In this document: piece after piece, positions 40,548 to 49,296 of the stretch | Layout of the letters: every line of letters starts with the position of its first letter | Numbering within the stretch: position 1 is the stretch's first letter | NCBI RefSeq assembly: GCF_000308875.1 | Contig: NZ_BAGL01000028.1 | Location: 1-58,254 of the forward strand | Direction of reading: 5' to 3' | DNA length: 58,254 bases | DNA from: Nocardia transvalensis NBRC 15921 | Lineage (GTDB): Bacteria; Actinomycetota; Actinomycetes; Mycobacteriales; Mycobacteriaceae | The notes under the pieces: generated by a model | The model's database searches: none | What the model saw: the letters and a program-made list of their open reading frames with translations, nothing else | Told to the model about the DNA's origin: nothing | Program-made: the position numbers and the translations under genes

Positions 40548-41255
40548 CTACTCCTCCCCCTGCCCCCCACTACGCGAATCCTTCTCCGCCACCAGGAGAT
40601 ACGCCACCATCAGCCGCTTCAGCTCGGCGACGGCGGCCTCGTGGCTGAGGCCGTCCTGGACCGAGAAGTTCATCATCGAATAGACCACGTGCACCAGGAC
40701 CTGCGCCATCATCGAGCGGCGGGCGCGGGGCGTGCGGGGCATCAGGGGGCGCAGCATCTGCTGTACCACCTCGGCGAACTCCTTCTCGTGGATGGCGCCG
40801 GTGGCCCGCGTGGACGGGGTGGACTGCATCGCCAGCCACACCTCGCGCCGCGACGGATCGGTCATCCACAGATCGGCGAGATGATCGACGAGCTTGTTCA
40901 TGTGCCGCAGCCAGTCCATCGACGGGATCTCGCCGTGGAAGTCGGCCAGCTCGCGCGAGACCGCCACCAGATCCTGCCGGTTGAGTTCGCACACGATGAC
41001 GTACTTGTTCGCGAAGAACTGATACAGCGTGCCGATCGGCACCTCGGCCCGGGCGGCCACTTCCTCGCAGGTGAACGATTCGAAACCGACCTCGACCAGA
41101 AGTTCCCGGGATGCCTGCAACAGGGCGTCGAACTTGCGTTTACTGCGTTCCTGGGTGGGACGGCGCCGCGGCATGAGCTCTTGCGGGTCGTCCTGTAATT
41201 CCAATGCGGGGTCCGCACGTCGGTTCGACCTCGCTGCCGTGCGCGCTTCCACCAC
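40548..41255 (-). CDS. TetR family regulator next to acpS
   Basis: Up to 235 residues from GTG 41255; ATG 41174 (MPRRRPTQERSKRK) is the main alternative, and neither has an ideal ribosome site. HTH at about 45-85 (TCEEVAARAEVPIGTLYQFF). The ligand domain includes NRQDLVAVSRELADFHGEIP and ends in a charged tail. The sequence does not resemble M. tuberculosis FasR as I recall it, so a role in fatty-acid control is only suggested by location. It converges on acpS across the repeat terminator. No operator is evident in its own upstream region. Confidence 0.85.
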   Translation of the reverse strand: MVEARTAARSNRRADPALELQDDPQELMPRRRPTQERSKRKFDALLQASRELLVEVGFESFTCEEVAARAEVPIGTLYQFFANKYVIVCELNRQDLVAVSRELADFHGEIPSMDWLRHMNKLVDHLADLWMTDPSRREVWLAMQSTPSTRATGAIHEKEFAEVVQQMLRPLMPRTPRARRSMMAQVLVHVVYSMMNFSVQDGLSHEAAVAELKRLMVAYLLVAEKDSRSGGQGEE

Positions 41256-41405
41256 CTACCCAGGCTAACGGTACCGACACGCTGATGACACGCGGCGCCG
41301 CCGTCGGGTTCGGGTTTGCCTCCGGTTCATAACCCATCCGGTGCTCGGTGTGGTGACGAACACATAACCGAGTATGCGTCCCCTTATATGTCGGAAGGCT
41401 GACCA

Positions 41406-42692
41406 GTGGTGGCTCGATTAGTGGTGACATTCGGCGTGTCCACAGAGCGCGGCGCCGTGCGGGCGGTGGCTCTCCTCGGCGGGGCGGGCCACCTGCCCGA
41501 GCGCATCCTGCACCAGCGGACCCAGCGGATCCCCGGTGACGACCCGCGGGGCCTGGCCCGAGCGGTGGAAACCGTGCTGGACGACCTCGAGGCCGAGATC
41601 GGCGCCGACTACGAGATCGCCGGGGCCGCGGTCACCTATCGCGATTCCGGCGAGCGCCGCGCCGTCGTCACCGGCCTCGCGTCGACGTCGTGGCGCACGG
41701 CCTCGCTGGTCTCGGCCAAATCCGCGCACCTGGCGCTGGCCCGCGCGATGAGCTGGGTCGACGGGTTCGAGCACCTGGTGATCTGCGAGGTCGTGCCCGG
41801 CTATCAGGGTTTCTCGCTGATCTCCCCGGACCGTGTCCGGGTGGTCGCGGGTCTCACCACGGCCGGAACGGTGACTCCGGAGACGATGCGCCCGGCGGTC
41901 ACCGCCGCGTGGGACCAGTTCGAGGCGGCCGGCGTCAGCCCCGACGCGGTGGTGCTGATCGGTTCCGCGGCGGGCGACCCGGCGGTCACCGCGGCGCTCG
42001 GCAAGGGATTCGGGGCCTCGGTCGTCCCGTGCAAGGTCGCGGTGGCGGGCTCGGCCCTGGGCGCGGCACTGGTGGCGCAGCCCGAGGAGGCGAGCGTGGT
42101 CGCGACGGGCGGGCGTTCCCGGCGGTCGCACGCCACCACGGCGGTATTCGCGGCGGCGAGCGTGCTGGCGGGCGGTTTGGTGGTCGGCGGCGTCTATCAG
42201 GCGTCCGGCAAGTCGCGGACGGAATCCGCGCCGACGCTGACCGATGCCCGCATCGCGGCCCAGACCCACAGGGCCTTCCCGGCGGCCGTCGCGGCGCCGG
42301 GCCGCCAGTCCGCGGAACAGCACGGCACGGAACCCGGCGCGTCGGATCAGGCGGCGCCCGCGGAGGAGGCGTCCACCGATGTGGTCACCCTCGACCCCTC
42401 CGCCGTGAGCTGGGGGCCGCAGTGGTCGGGAATCCGCGGATTCGATTCCGACGCCGAGGATTCCGGGCATCCGCAGCAGTTGGTGAAGCAGACCGACGCG
42501 GAGGTGGCACCGGCGGCTCCGAGTTCGGTGGTCCCGGCCCCGACCGTGCCCGTCGGGTCGCCCGACAGTTCGTTGCTGTTCCCGGGCGAGCCGGTGCCCC
42601 CGGCGGTCGGTACCGCCGAATTCGGCCAGTGGTGGGAGAACCACTGGCGGATGATGGTCCAGTGGGCGGCGCTGATGGTGCCGCGCGTCTGA
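41406..42692 (+). CDS. DUF7159-like membrane-anchored protein
   Basis: 428 residues, GTG start. The N-terminal ~230 residues look like a degenerate actin/Hsp70-like (ASKHA) fold: VTFGVSTERGAVRAVAL at the start and PDAVVLIGSAAGDPAVTAAL near 185. One TM helix follows at about 245-265 (TTAVFAAASVLAGGLVVGGV). The C-terminal 160 residues are Pro/Ala-rich and disordered, probably outside the membrane, ending with a Trp-rich WWENHWRMMVQWAAL. The domain arrangement resembles mycobacterial and nocardial DUF7159 proteins. Function unknown. Confidence 0.75.
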   Translation: MVARLVVTFGVSTERGAVRAVALLGGAGHLPERILHQRTQRIPGDDPRGLARAVETVLDDLEAEIGADYEIAGAAVTYRDSGERRAVVTGLASTSWRTASLVSAKSAHLALARAMSWVDGFEHLVICEVVPGYQGFSLISPDRVRVVAGLTTAGTVTPETMRPAVTAAWDQFEAAGVSPDAVVLIGSAAGDPAVTAALGKGFGASVVPCKVAVAGSALGAALVAQPEEASVVATGGRSRRSHATTAVFAAASVLAGGLVVGGVYQASGKSRTESAPTLTDARIAAQTHRAFPAAVAAPGRQSAEQHGTEPGASDQAAPAEEASTDVVTLDPSAVSWGPQWSGIRGFDSDAEDSGHPQQLVKQTDAEVAPAAPSSVVPAPTVPVGSPDSSLLFPGEPVPPAVGTAEFGQWWENHWRMMVQWAALMVPRV

Positions 42693-42706
42693 CCGTGAGC
42701 ATGCCG

Positions 42707-42735
42707 ACGGCCCGGGACATCGCGTCCCGGGCCGT
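42707..42735. terminator. Bidirectional terminator
   Basis: Perfect 12-bp stem (42707-42718 with 42724-42735), 5-base loop, between the convergent DUF7159-like gene and bcp. Confidence 0.85.
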
Positions 42736-42746
42736 TCTCGTCTCTC

Positions 42747-43217
42747 CTACACCGACAGGTCGCGCCGCAGCTTGGCCACGTGGCCGGTCGCCCGGACGTT
42801 GTACTGGGCCAGCTCGATCTTGCCCTGCTCGTCCACCAGGAAGGTGGAGCGGATCACGCCGGTGATCTTCTTGCCGTACATGGTCTTCTCGCCGTAGGCG
42901 CCCCACTCGCCGAGCACCTCGCGGTCGGGATCCGACAGCAGCGGGAAGGTGAGCTTCTCGTTGTCGCGGAACTTGGCCAGCTTCGCGGGCTTGTCGGGGG
43001 AGATGCCGACGACGTCGATGCCGGCGCCGTCGAGTTCGGCCAGGCTGTCGCGGAAGTCGCAGGCCTGTTTGGTGCACCCCGGCGTGCTGGCGGCGGGGTA
43101 GAAGTAGACGATCACCTTCCGGCCGCGGTAGTCGGCGAGGGATACGTCCTTGCCGTCGGCATCGGGGAGGGTGAACACCGGCGCGGTGTCGCCGGGACTG
43201 AGTCGGTTCTCGGTCAT
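42747..43217 (-). CDS. bcp: Thioredoxin-dependent peroxiredoxin (Bcp/PrxQ)
   Basis: 156 residues. Peroxiredoxin motif YPAASTPGCTKQACDFRD, with peroxidatic Cys48 and resolving Cys53 five residues apart, diagnostic for the atypical 2-Cys Bcp/PrxQ group. RSTFLVDEQGKIELAQYNV completes the active site. It reduces hydrogen peroxide and lipid hydroperoxides with thioredoxin in the cytosol. Its place near fas/acpS parallels Rv2524c-Rv2521 in M. tuberculosis. Confidence 0.93.
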   Translation of the reverse strand: MTENRLSPGDTAPVFTLPDADGKDVSLADYRGRKVIVYFYPAASTPGCTKQACDFRDSLAELDGAGIDVVGISPDKPAKLAKFRDNEKLTFPLLSDPDREVLGEWGAYGEKTMYGKKITGVIRSTFLVDEQGKIELAQYNVRATGHVAKLRRDLSV

Positions 43218-43329
43218 AGCCAGCCACGGTAACCGACGCCTGTGACAACGGCGGCGGTATCCCGGCGACCGATAGACTCGTCCCCTAGCGACGCACGCCG
43301 ACCGACGAACAGAACTTCAGGAGACAAAC

Positions 43330-43554
43330 GTGGCGAAGGAAACCGAGAGCATCGAGCGGGAGATCGAAGCCGCGCGCAACCGGCTCGCGAACACACTCGA
43401 CGAGCTCGCGGTGCGGGCGGATCCGCAGCGGATCGCCGACAACACCAAGCAGGCGGTGGTCGCGAAGGTCAGCGAGCCGAAGGTGAAGTACAGCTTGATC
43501 GGCGCGGGCGTGCTGGTCTTCTTGCTGCTGCTGCTCCGGATCTTCCGCCGCTGA
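43330..43554 (+). CDS. DUF3618 small membrane-anchored protein
   Basis: 74 residues. The N-terminal 45 residues carry the DUF3618 pattern SIEREIEAARNRLANTLDEL and RADPQRIADNTKQ; the C-terminus is a single TM helix (about 53-71) ending with RIFRR. It is divergent from bcp, as is Rv2520c in M. tuberculosis. It is likely a coiled, membrane-tethered protein of unknown function. Confidence 0.9.
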   Translation: MAKETESIEREIEAARNRLANTLDELAVRADPQRIADNTKQAVVAKVSEPKVKYSLIGAGVLVFLLLLLRIFRR

Positions 43555-43566
43555 GCCCGAATACAC

Positions 43567-43601
43567 GACACCCGGTGTGGCGCGATGCCACACCGGGTGT
43601 C
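43567..43601. terminator. Bidirectional terminator
   Basis: Perfect 15-bp stem (43567-43581 with 43587-43601) and 5-base loop between the convergent DUF3618 and excalibur genes. Confidence 0.87.
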
Positions 43602-43618
43602 GGTGTTCTCGGGACCGA

Positions 43619-43933
43619 TCAGACGGTCGGGCAGGCCATTCCGGTGCCGTCGGGGTCCAGGTGGGGCGAGTAGCCCGGCTCGCCGCGGAACAGCGGCGCA
43701 CGACCCGCGGCGCGGGCCTCGTCGCAGTTCTTGAAGGTGCCGCCCGCCGAACCGGTCTGGGCCAGGCCCGCCGATCCGGTGGCGCCGATGGCGTCGTCGA
43801 TACCCGACGAGCCGGTTCCGGCCGAGCCGGAGGGGACGAAACCGTCTGCGGAGGCCGGAGCAGAGAGAGTGATCGGAGCCGCGAGGGTGATCAGTCCCGC
43901 GCTGGCGGTCACTACTAGCCTGCGAACGTTCAT
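43619..43933 (-). CDS. Secreted excalibur-domain protein
   Basis: 104 residues. Signal peptide MNVRRLVVTASAGLITLAAP with cleavage near PASADG (about residue 29). A Gly/Ser/Ala-rich linker follows, then the excalibur calcium-binding domain from about residue 66: FKNCDEARAAGRAPLFRG and DPDGTGMAC, the DxDxDGxxCE-like loop with its two cysteines. It is an exported cell-envelope protein; calcium binding is family knowledge. Confidence 0.9.
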   Translation of the reverse strand: MNVRRLVVTASAGLITLAAPITLSAPASADGFVPSGSAGTGSSGIDDAIGATGSAGLAQTGSAGGTFKNCDEARAAGRAPLFRGEPGYSPHLDPDGTGMACPTV

Positions 43934-44071
43934 GTATTCCTCGATGTCTAAGGGGTTGACTACGACGGGCCGGCCGCACTCCCCGCGGTAGCAGAGCCGG
44001 GAACCGCCGAGTCTACTGTTCTGATGGCCCGGGCTCTTGTCAAACGGGAGGCCGAGAGCCGCTTGTGAAAT

Positions 44072-45049
44072 CTACTCACCGAGCCTCTTGCCCACCAAAT
44101 GCTCGGCGGGGATCCGGCCCATCCGCCCGGCCTCGAAATCCTCGATGGCCTCGATGATTTCGCTCTTCGAGTTCATCACGAACGGCCCGTACTGGATGAC
44201 CGGCTCGCGGATCGGCTCGCCGCCCAGCAGCAGTACTTCCAGGTCGCCGGACGGGGTGTCCTGGCGGTTGTCGGCGGTCACGGTGATGGCGTCGCCGGGA
44301 CCGAACACCGCGAGCTGCCCTTCGGCCAGCGGGCGGCCCTCCGCGCCCGCGCTGCCGCTGCCGGCCAGCACGTAGGCCATCGACGAGAACTGTTGCGGCC
44401 AGCCTGTTTCCAGGCGTCCGCCGGGGCTGATCGAGGCGTGGGCGTAGGAGATCGGGGTGTACGTGGATCCGGGGCCCTCGAAGCCGCCGACCTCGCCGGC
44501 GATGATGCGCACCAGCGCGCCGCCGTCGTGAGAACTCACCAGCGTCAGCTCGCTCGCGCGCAGGTCCTGGTAGCGCGGGGGCGCCATCTTCAGCGCGCGC
44601 GGCAGGTTCACCCACAGCTGGACGCCGTGGAAGACGCCGCCGGAGATCACCAGCTCCTCGGCGGGCAGCTCGTCGTGCAGGATGCCGGACCCGGCCGTCA
44701 TCCACTGGGTGTCGCCCTCGCCGATGGTGCCGCCGCCGTCGTTGGAGTCGTGGTGCACCATCGTGCCGTCGAGCATGTAGGTGACGGTCTCGAAGCCGCG
44801 GTGGGGGTGCCAGGGCGCGCCCTTGGCCTCGTACGGCTCGTAGGCGACCGGGCCCATCTGATCGAGCAGGATGAACGGGTCGGCGGTGCGCAGCTCCGGG
44901 CTCGGGAACGGTCGCCGCACCTCGAAGCCCGCGCCCTCGCGCTGGCGGTGTGCGGTGGTGACGCTCCGGACCGCGCGCTGCCGCAGGGTCTCGTCGGGCC
45001 GCGGCAGCCGCGGGAGTACGAGGATGTTGTCGACGGTGACGGCGGGCAT
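44072..45049 (-). CDS. Pirin family protein
   Basis: 325 residues, ATG 45049 with a perfect GAGGAGGT ribosome site. Two cupin barrels; the N-terminal one has the metal ligands in WHPHRGFETVTYMLDG and MVHHDSNDGGG plus ILHDELP. Bacterial pirins of this type act as quercetin dioxygenases or redox-sensing partners. It is divergent from a MarR gene with 59 bp between starts and a dyad in the spacer, suggesting induction by a phenolic or oxidant ligand. Confidence 0.9.
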   Translation of the reverse strand: MPAVTVDNILVLPRLPRPDETLRQRAVRSVTTAHRQREGAGFEVRRPFPSPELRTADPFILLDQMGPVAYEPYEAKGAPWHPHRGFETVTYMLDGTMVHHDSNDGGGTIGEGDTQWMTAGSGILHDELPAEELVISGGVFHGVQLWVNLPRALKMAPPRYQDLRASELTLVSSHDGGALVRIIAGEVGGFEGPGSTYTPISYAHASISPGGRLETGWPQQFSSMAYVLAGSGSAGAEGRPLAEGQLAVFGPGDAITVTADNRQDTPSGDLEVLLLGGEPIREPVIQYGPFVMNSKSEIIEAIEDFEAGRMGRIPAEHLVGKRLGE

Positions 45050-45065
45050 GGGGACCTCCTCGGCG

Positions 45066-45085
45066 GGTTGGTGTCCATGTCAACC
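45066..45085. promoter_or_regulatory. MarR operator candidate between pirin and marR
   Basis: GGTTG (45066-45070) and CAACC (45081-45085) form a dyad with a 10-base centre; TTGGT and ACCAA overlap it as a second, shifted pairing. It lies in the 59-bp divergent spacer. Confidence 0.45.
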
Positions 45086-45108
45086 AAACTCTGACTAGGA
45101 TCATTCCC

Positions 45109-45576
45109 ATGGTGCGATGGCTGGGCGACGAGGAACAGCAGACCTGGTCGGCGTTTATCCGGATGCGGCAGCGCCTGGACGCGGCGATGGCCGCCGGACT
45201 GGCGCGCGACGGCCTGTCGATGCCCGACTACGAGATCCTGGTGGCCCTGTCCGCGGCGCAGGACGGCTGCCTGCGGGCCCGGGACCTGGCCGCCGAGATC
45301 TGCTGGGACAAGAGCCGCCTGTCGAAGCATCTGGCGCGCATGGACAAACGCGGCCTGGTCACCCGGGAACCCGCCGCCGACGACGCCCGCGGAATCCTGG
45401 TCCGCCTGAGCGGGCCGGGCCGCCGAGCCTTGGAGAAGGCGGCCCCGAACCACGTCGAGCTGGTCCGGCACTTATTTATCGATGGCATGACTGAAGTTGA
45501 GGCGAAGGCAGTGCGATCCCTGGCCGACAGGGTGGCGGCCACGGCCGAGCGCACTACGACCCTCGGGGACATCTGA
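45109..45576 (+). CDS. MarR family transcriptional regulator
   Basis: 155 residues. Winged helix in the middle (about 50-110): LRARDLAAEICWDKSRLSKH and the wing GLVTREPAADDARGILVRLS. N- and C-terminal helices form the dimer interface. Divergent from the pirin gene, which it likely represses together with itself. Ligand unknown. Confidence 0.9.
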   Translation: MVRWLGDEEQQTWSAFIRMRQRLDAAMAAGLARDGLSMPDYEILVALSAAQDGCLRARDLAAEICWDKSRLSKHLARMDKRGLVTREPAADDARGILVRLSGPGRRALEKAAPNHVELVRHLFIDGMTEVEAKAVRSLADRVAATAERTTTLGDI

Positions 45577-45635
45577 ATCACATCGCCGCCCTCTCCGGCA
45601 CCGCCTCCTCCTTTTTCCGCGCCGGAAAACGAGGA

Positions 45636-46694
45636 CTATTCCCCCGTCCCCTCCTCGAACTGCGCCCGCTTCCAATCGCCGAACGGCTCGTCCCTCTCCC
45701 GCACGGCCTCGCGGAAACCGGCAGTGGCGGAACGCAACTGGAAGGCGTAGCCCTCGCGCGTATGCCGCGAGATCCCGTCGAACACCGTGCTGACCATCCC
45801 CGAATTCACCACCCCCTGCGCCAGCAGCGCGCTGTTGAGGGCCAGCTTCGCCATGATCAGCTGATTGACCGGCATCTGCGAGATCCGGTGCAGGAGCTGC
45901 TCGGTGCGCTCGTCGAGGTCCTCGGCGGGGCAGGACTCCACGGCCAGGCCCCATTCCGCGGCCTGCTTCCCGGTCAGGCAGTCGCCGGTGAACAGCAGCC
46001 GCTTGGCGCGCTGATCGCCCAGCCGGTGCGCCCACATGCCGGCCGCCGGAATGCCCCACACCCGCGTGGGCGGATATCCGATCTTGGTGTCGTCCGCGCA
46101 GATGATCTGATCGGCGAACAGCGCGATATCGGTCCCGCCCGCGACCGCGAAGCCGTGCAGCTTGGCCACGGTGGGCTTGTTCGCGTGCAGCAGGCTGGAG
46201 AAGCCGCGGTTGAACCGGCTCATCATCTGGTAGTCGACCATGGGATCCCAGGTGCCCCACGGATTGTGGTTGCGCGCCTGGACCTCCGGATCCAGCACGG
46301 TCCCCGCCGTGGGCTGCGCCGAGGCCGTGGGGGAGAGGCCGCCCTCGGCGAAGATCGACAGGTCGTAACCGCCGCAGAAGCCCTTGCCGCGCCCGGACAC
46401 CACCATGACGTGCACGCGCGGGTCCAGATCCGCGCGCTCGACCGCGTGCGCGAGTTCGATCGGGGTGTCGGCCGTGATCGCGTTGCCGCGGTCGGGACGG
46501 TCGAAGGTGATCCGCGCGATGCGACCGGTCACCTCGTAGGTCAGCGTGCGGTAGGCGATGTCGGTGTCCGGTGCGGGCAGATTCGCGTACGGCGAGTCGG
46601 TGCCGGCGGTCGCGTCCTCACGCCAGGCCGCCGGGCGGGTGCCGGAGTGGTGCTCGTAGTCGGGGGTCACATCAAGAAGTGAAACCCCGTTCAT
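45636..46694 (-). CDS. Crotonase (enoyl-CoA hydratase/isomerase) family protein
   Basis: 352 residues, about 90 longer than typical crotonases. There is an N-terminal extension of about 50 residues before TYEVTGRIARITFDRPDRGN. An insertion of about 40 residues follows the first oxyanion loop, VSGRGKGFCGGYDLS. The second oxyanion region is KLHGFAVAGGTDIALFAD. It acts on an acyl-CoA in the cytosol; the reaction (hydration, isomerisation or hydrolysis) cannot be fixed. It precedes a small protein gene upstream by 9 bases on the same strand. Confidence 0.87.
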   Translation of the reverse strand: MNGVSLLDVTPDYEHHSGTRPAAWREDATAGTDSPYANLPAPDTDIAYRTLTYEVTGRIARITFDRPDRGNAITADTPIELAHAVERADLDPRVHVMVVSGRGKGFCGGYDLSIFAEGGLSPTASAQPTAGTVLDPEVQARNHNPWGTWDPMVDYQMMSRFNRGFSSLLHANKPTVAKLHGFAVAGGTDIALFADQIICADDTKIGYPPTRVWGIPAAGMWAHRLGDQRAKRLLFTGDCLTGKQAAEWGLAVESCPAEDLDERTEQLLHRISQMPVNQLIMAKLALNSALLAQGVVNSGMVSTVFDGISRHTREGYAFQLRSATAGFREAVRERDEPFGDWKRAQFEEGTGE

Positions 46695-46703
46695 TTCTTG
46701 CTG

Positions 46704-47033
46704 TCAAGGGTGCGCGGGCGGCATCCACGGTGTGACCGGTGGTTTCACCCACAGGATCTTCTCGTCGAGGTGAGCGCGCCGCGCCTCCGGATGGTCCGGA
46801 TGCCGCGCCGCCCAGGCGTCCTTCTCGTCGAGCAGACGAGCGACCATCGCCCAGGTCTCGTCGGTGCTGGGCGGATTGGTGTCGGCGGCGCGGGCGAGCT
46901 TGCGGCGGCCTGCCGCGGTCAGGGCGAGCAGGTCCGCGCCGCTGATCCCGCGCTGCCAGATATAGGCCGCCAAGCGCCGCGCCTTGTCGGCGCGGCCCTT
47001 CGAGGCATGGTCGGTGTGTGCGTAATCGGTCAT
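46704..47033 (-). CDS. Small hypothetical protein
   Basis: 109 residues from ATG 47033 (MTDYAHTDHASKGR); the open frame extends to 47132 but would run into the tandem repeat. Mostly helical and charged: RADKARRLAAYIWQRGISGA and ETWAMVARLLDEKDAWAARH, ending in a Pro/Trp tail (VKPPVTPWMPPAHP). It is likely cotranscribed with the crotonase gene that begins 9 bases downstream. I do not recognise the family. Confidence 0.65.
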   Translation of the reverse strand: MTDYAHTDHASKGRADKARRLAAYIWQRGISGADLLALTAAGRRKLARAADTNPPSTDETWAMVARLLDEKDAWAARHPDHPEARRAHLDEKILWVKPPVTPWMPPAHP

Positions 47034-47084
47034 GGCGGACTCGTATCGGAGGGTGGGGTCGAGCCTAGTCCGTGGCGGTCCTTC

Positions 47085-47178
47085 CATTTTCCGGCACGGG
47101 TCCTTCCCATTTTCCGGCATGGTCCCTCCCATTTTCCGGCATGGTCCCTCCTATTTTCCGGCATGCTTTTGGCCGGAA
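47085..47178. repeat. 22-bp tandem repeat plus solitary arm of the 40.5-kb element
   Basis: Units of the type CATTTTCCGGCATGGTCCCTCC: 47085-47107 (23 bp, three changes), 47108-47129 and 47130-47151 (identical), and a partial fourth from 47152. The last unit runs into CCGGCATGCTTTTGGCCGG (47156-47174), which equals one arm of the acpS-side repeat (40526-40544). Located in the 145-bp spacer between two same-strand genes. Confidence 0.85.
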
Positions 47179-47826
47179 TCAGGCGACCCCACCACGAACG
47201 AAAGTGCTTATCTCGTCGCAGATCTCGTCGAGGGTCAGGGTCGCGGCCGGATCCCGGTCGCCGCGGGCCAGCTCCTGTGCCAGCGAGTTCACCGCGCCGA
47301 TCACCGCGATCGAGAACAATCGGTAGTCCCGCGCGCGGGCGTCGCCGTGGGATACCGCGCGCTCGGCCTCGCGCTGCAACAGCGTGCCCATGCGCGCCCG
47401 CCACTCGCCGCGCCACTCCTCGACGGTGCTGCTGACCCCGACCACCTCGACGTAGCAGACCCGCGCGGATTGCGGTGTGCGGCAGGTGATCTGCAGATAG
47501 GCGCGGAACCCGCGGGCGATGCGCTCGGCCAGCGGGAGATCGGCCGTCTCGCCGAGTCCGGCGAGCGCCGCGGCGGCCGCGCGGCCGGTGATGTCGTCGG
47601 CCAGGGCGATGAGCAGATTCTCCTGGCTGCCCATCTCCTCGTAGAAACTGCGCGTGGAAATGCTTGCCGCGGAACATAACTGCTCGATACTGGTGGCCGA
47701 AAATCCCTGAGTGCCGTACAGCTCGAGTGCCGCCTCGAGCAACCGTGCTCGCCGCTGTCCGGCCCGTTCCTCGGCGGTGCGACCGCCGTAGTGACGCCTG
47801 GCTCGGGCGCCGTCCTTCGTAGCCAC
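47179..47826 (-). CDS. TetR family transcriptional regulator
   Basis: 215 residues. HTH at about 30-75 (SIEQLCSAASISTRSFYEEM). The ligand domain has RGFRAYLQITCRTPQSARVC and ends DEICDEISTFVRGGVA. Basic N-terminus (RARRHYGGRTAEERAGQRR). It stands between the tandem repeat and the ESX substrate gene, from which it is divergent by about 110 bp. No operator is obvious; target unknown. Confidence 0.86.
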   Translation of the reverse strand: MATKDGARARRHYGGRTAEERAGQRRARLLEAALELYGTQGFSATSIEQLCSAASISTRSFYEEMGSQENLLIALADDITGRAAAAALAGLGETADLPLAERIARGFRAYLQITCRTPQSARVCYVEVVGVSSTVEEWRGEWRARMGTLLQREAERAVSHGDARARDYRLFSIAVIGAVNSLAQELARGDRDPAATLTLDEICDEISTFVRGGVA

Positions 47827-47935
47827 TGGCTCGAGATTACTCGAGCCTCGAAGAGCAGGTCAAACTGTGATGCGAGGCCTGTTTGGTAAGGTCAGAGAGT
47901 CGTACGGCAAGATCTGATCCAAGGGGGGTAGGGCA

Positions 47936-49296
47936 GTGTCGTCTTCTTATATGGGAATTCCGAACTTCGGCACCGTCGCCTCGCAGATCGGGCATTCCTT
48001 GACGAGCTGGATGGCCGGCGAGGAGATCCCCGACGCGACCAGCCCGGCGACGGTGCAGGACAGGTACAACCGGCAGCGCGACTCCGTCCGCGGCGACGCC
48101 GGCCGGATCGGCTACGACGGCGCCTTCCGGCCGCAGTCCGTGCATACCACCGACAATTTCGAACAGCACGATCTGGCCGCGCTGCGCACGAAGGTCGACA
48201 AGATCGACCTGAAGGCGGTCGGCGACCTGATCGAGGCGTGGCGCAAGATCGGCGTCAACGAGACGACCTCGCTGCAGACGTTCCAGCAGGCCATGGCGAA
48301 GGCCACCGACGAGGGCATCTGGCGCGGCGAGTCGCGCACGGCCGCCGCGCAGGCGGTCACCGATTACACGACGCAGGCCTCCCAGGTCGCCAAGGCCGCC
48401 GCGCTGACGAGTAACAAGCTCTCCGAACTGCGCACGGGCCTCGAGCCCACGAAAGACCTTGTGCCGCACGTGCCCGAGCACCGGACGGGCATCGACAACT
48501 TCCGGCACTGGATGGCCGGGCGTCATTGGAAGAACGACGACTCCGCCTACTACAACGCCTACACCGAGGCGAAACGTGTGCTGAAGACGGTCTACGCCCC
48601 GGTCGTGCACGAGAGCGATACGAACGTTCCGGTGATCCCCAAGCCGAACGAGCAGAAGCCCCCCGTCCCTGGCGGCGACCAGCCGCCACCGCCAGGAAGC
48701 CGGGCGGCGACGAGCCGGGCGGCCCGAACGGGTCCGGTGGTCCCAACACCTCCGGCGGCGATCAGACGCCGAAGCCCGGTGACGAGAATTCCGGCACCCA
48801 GAACCCGAATTCCGATAATTCGCAGTCGAATTCGCCGGATTCGAGCCAGCAGCAGGGGAGCGGGAATTCCGGGGATCAGACGCGCACCGATCCGTCGTCC
48901 GCGACGACGCCGTCCGGTCTCGATCCGAATGCCGCCGGGTCGTCCGTGCCGCGCGGTGTCGGTGGCTCCGGAGTCGGTGGCGGGTCCGGCGGAATCGGCG
49001 GTGGCACAGGGGGCGCGGGTTCGGGCGTGCCCGGCGGCGTGGGCAGTAGTGCGCCCTTCGCCGCCCAGCCGGGAGCCGGGGCCGGTGTCGGGGCGCGCGT
49101 GGGCACGGCCGCGGGCCGCGCCGGGACCGCGGGCATGCCCGGCATGGGCGCGGGCGCCGCGGGCCGCGGCAAGGGCGAGGAGGAGGAAGAGCGCACCAAG
49201 GGCATTCCCGACTACCTCATCACCCAGGAACACGGCGACGAGCTGACCGGCCTGCCCACGCTGCCCAAGACCGTGCCTCCGGTGCTGGGCGAATGA
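47936..49296 (+). pseudogene. WXG/PPE-like type VII secretion substrate, interrupted by a frameshift
   Basis: GTG 47936 opens a helical N-terminal domain of about 225 residues (with a WRG turn, GIWRGESRTAAAQAV) followed by NEQKPPVPGGDQPPPPG. In this frame the rest (to a stop at 49246) is implausible. In the -1 frame the sequence continues as KPGGDEPGGPNGSGGP, a Gly/Pro/Ser-rich tail, and the conserved acidic ending KGIPDYLITQEHGDE, stopping at 49296. One missing base near 48695-48700 (GGAAGC for an expected GGAAAGC) explains the break. The espG gene starts inside this stop. It could be a true mutation or a sequence error; if intact it would be about 453 residues and exported by an ESX system. 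Confidence 0.75.

Noticed and set aside
40548..41255. FasR, the known TetR activator of fas
   Set aside because: Position is suggestive, but the HTH and ligand domain do not resemble M. tuberculosis FasR as I recall it.
47085..47166. CRISPR array
   Set aside because: The 22-bp units are directly abutting without spacers.
48690..48705. Programmed -1 ribosomal frameshift in the ESX substrate gene
   Set aside because: No slippery heptamer or downstream pseudoknot is evident at the break; a simple missing base explains it better.
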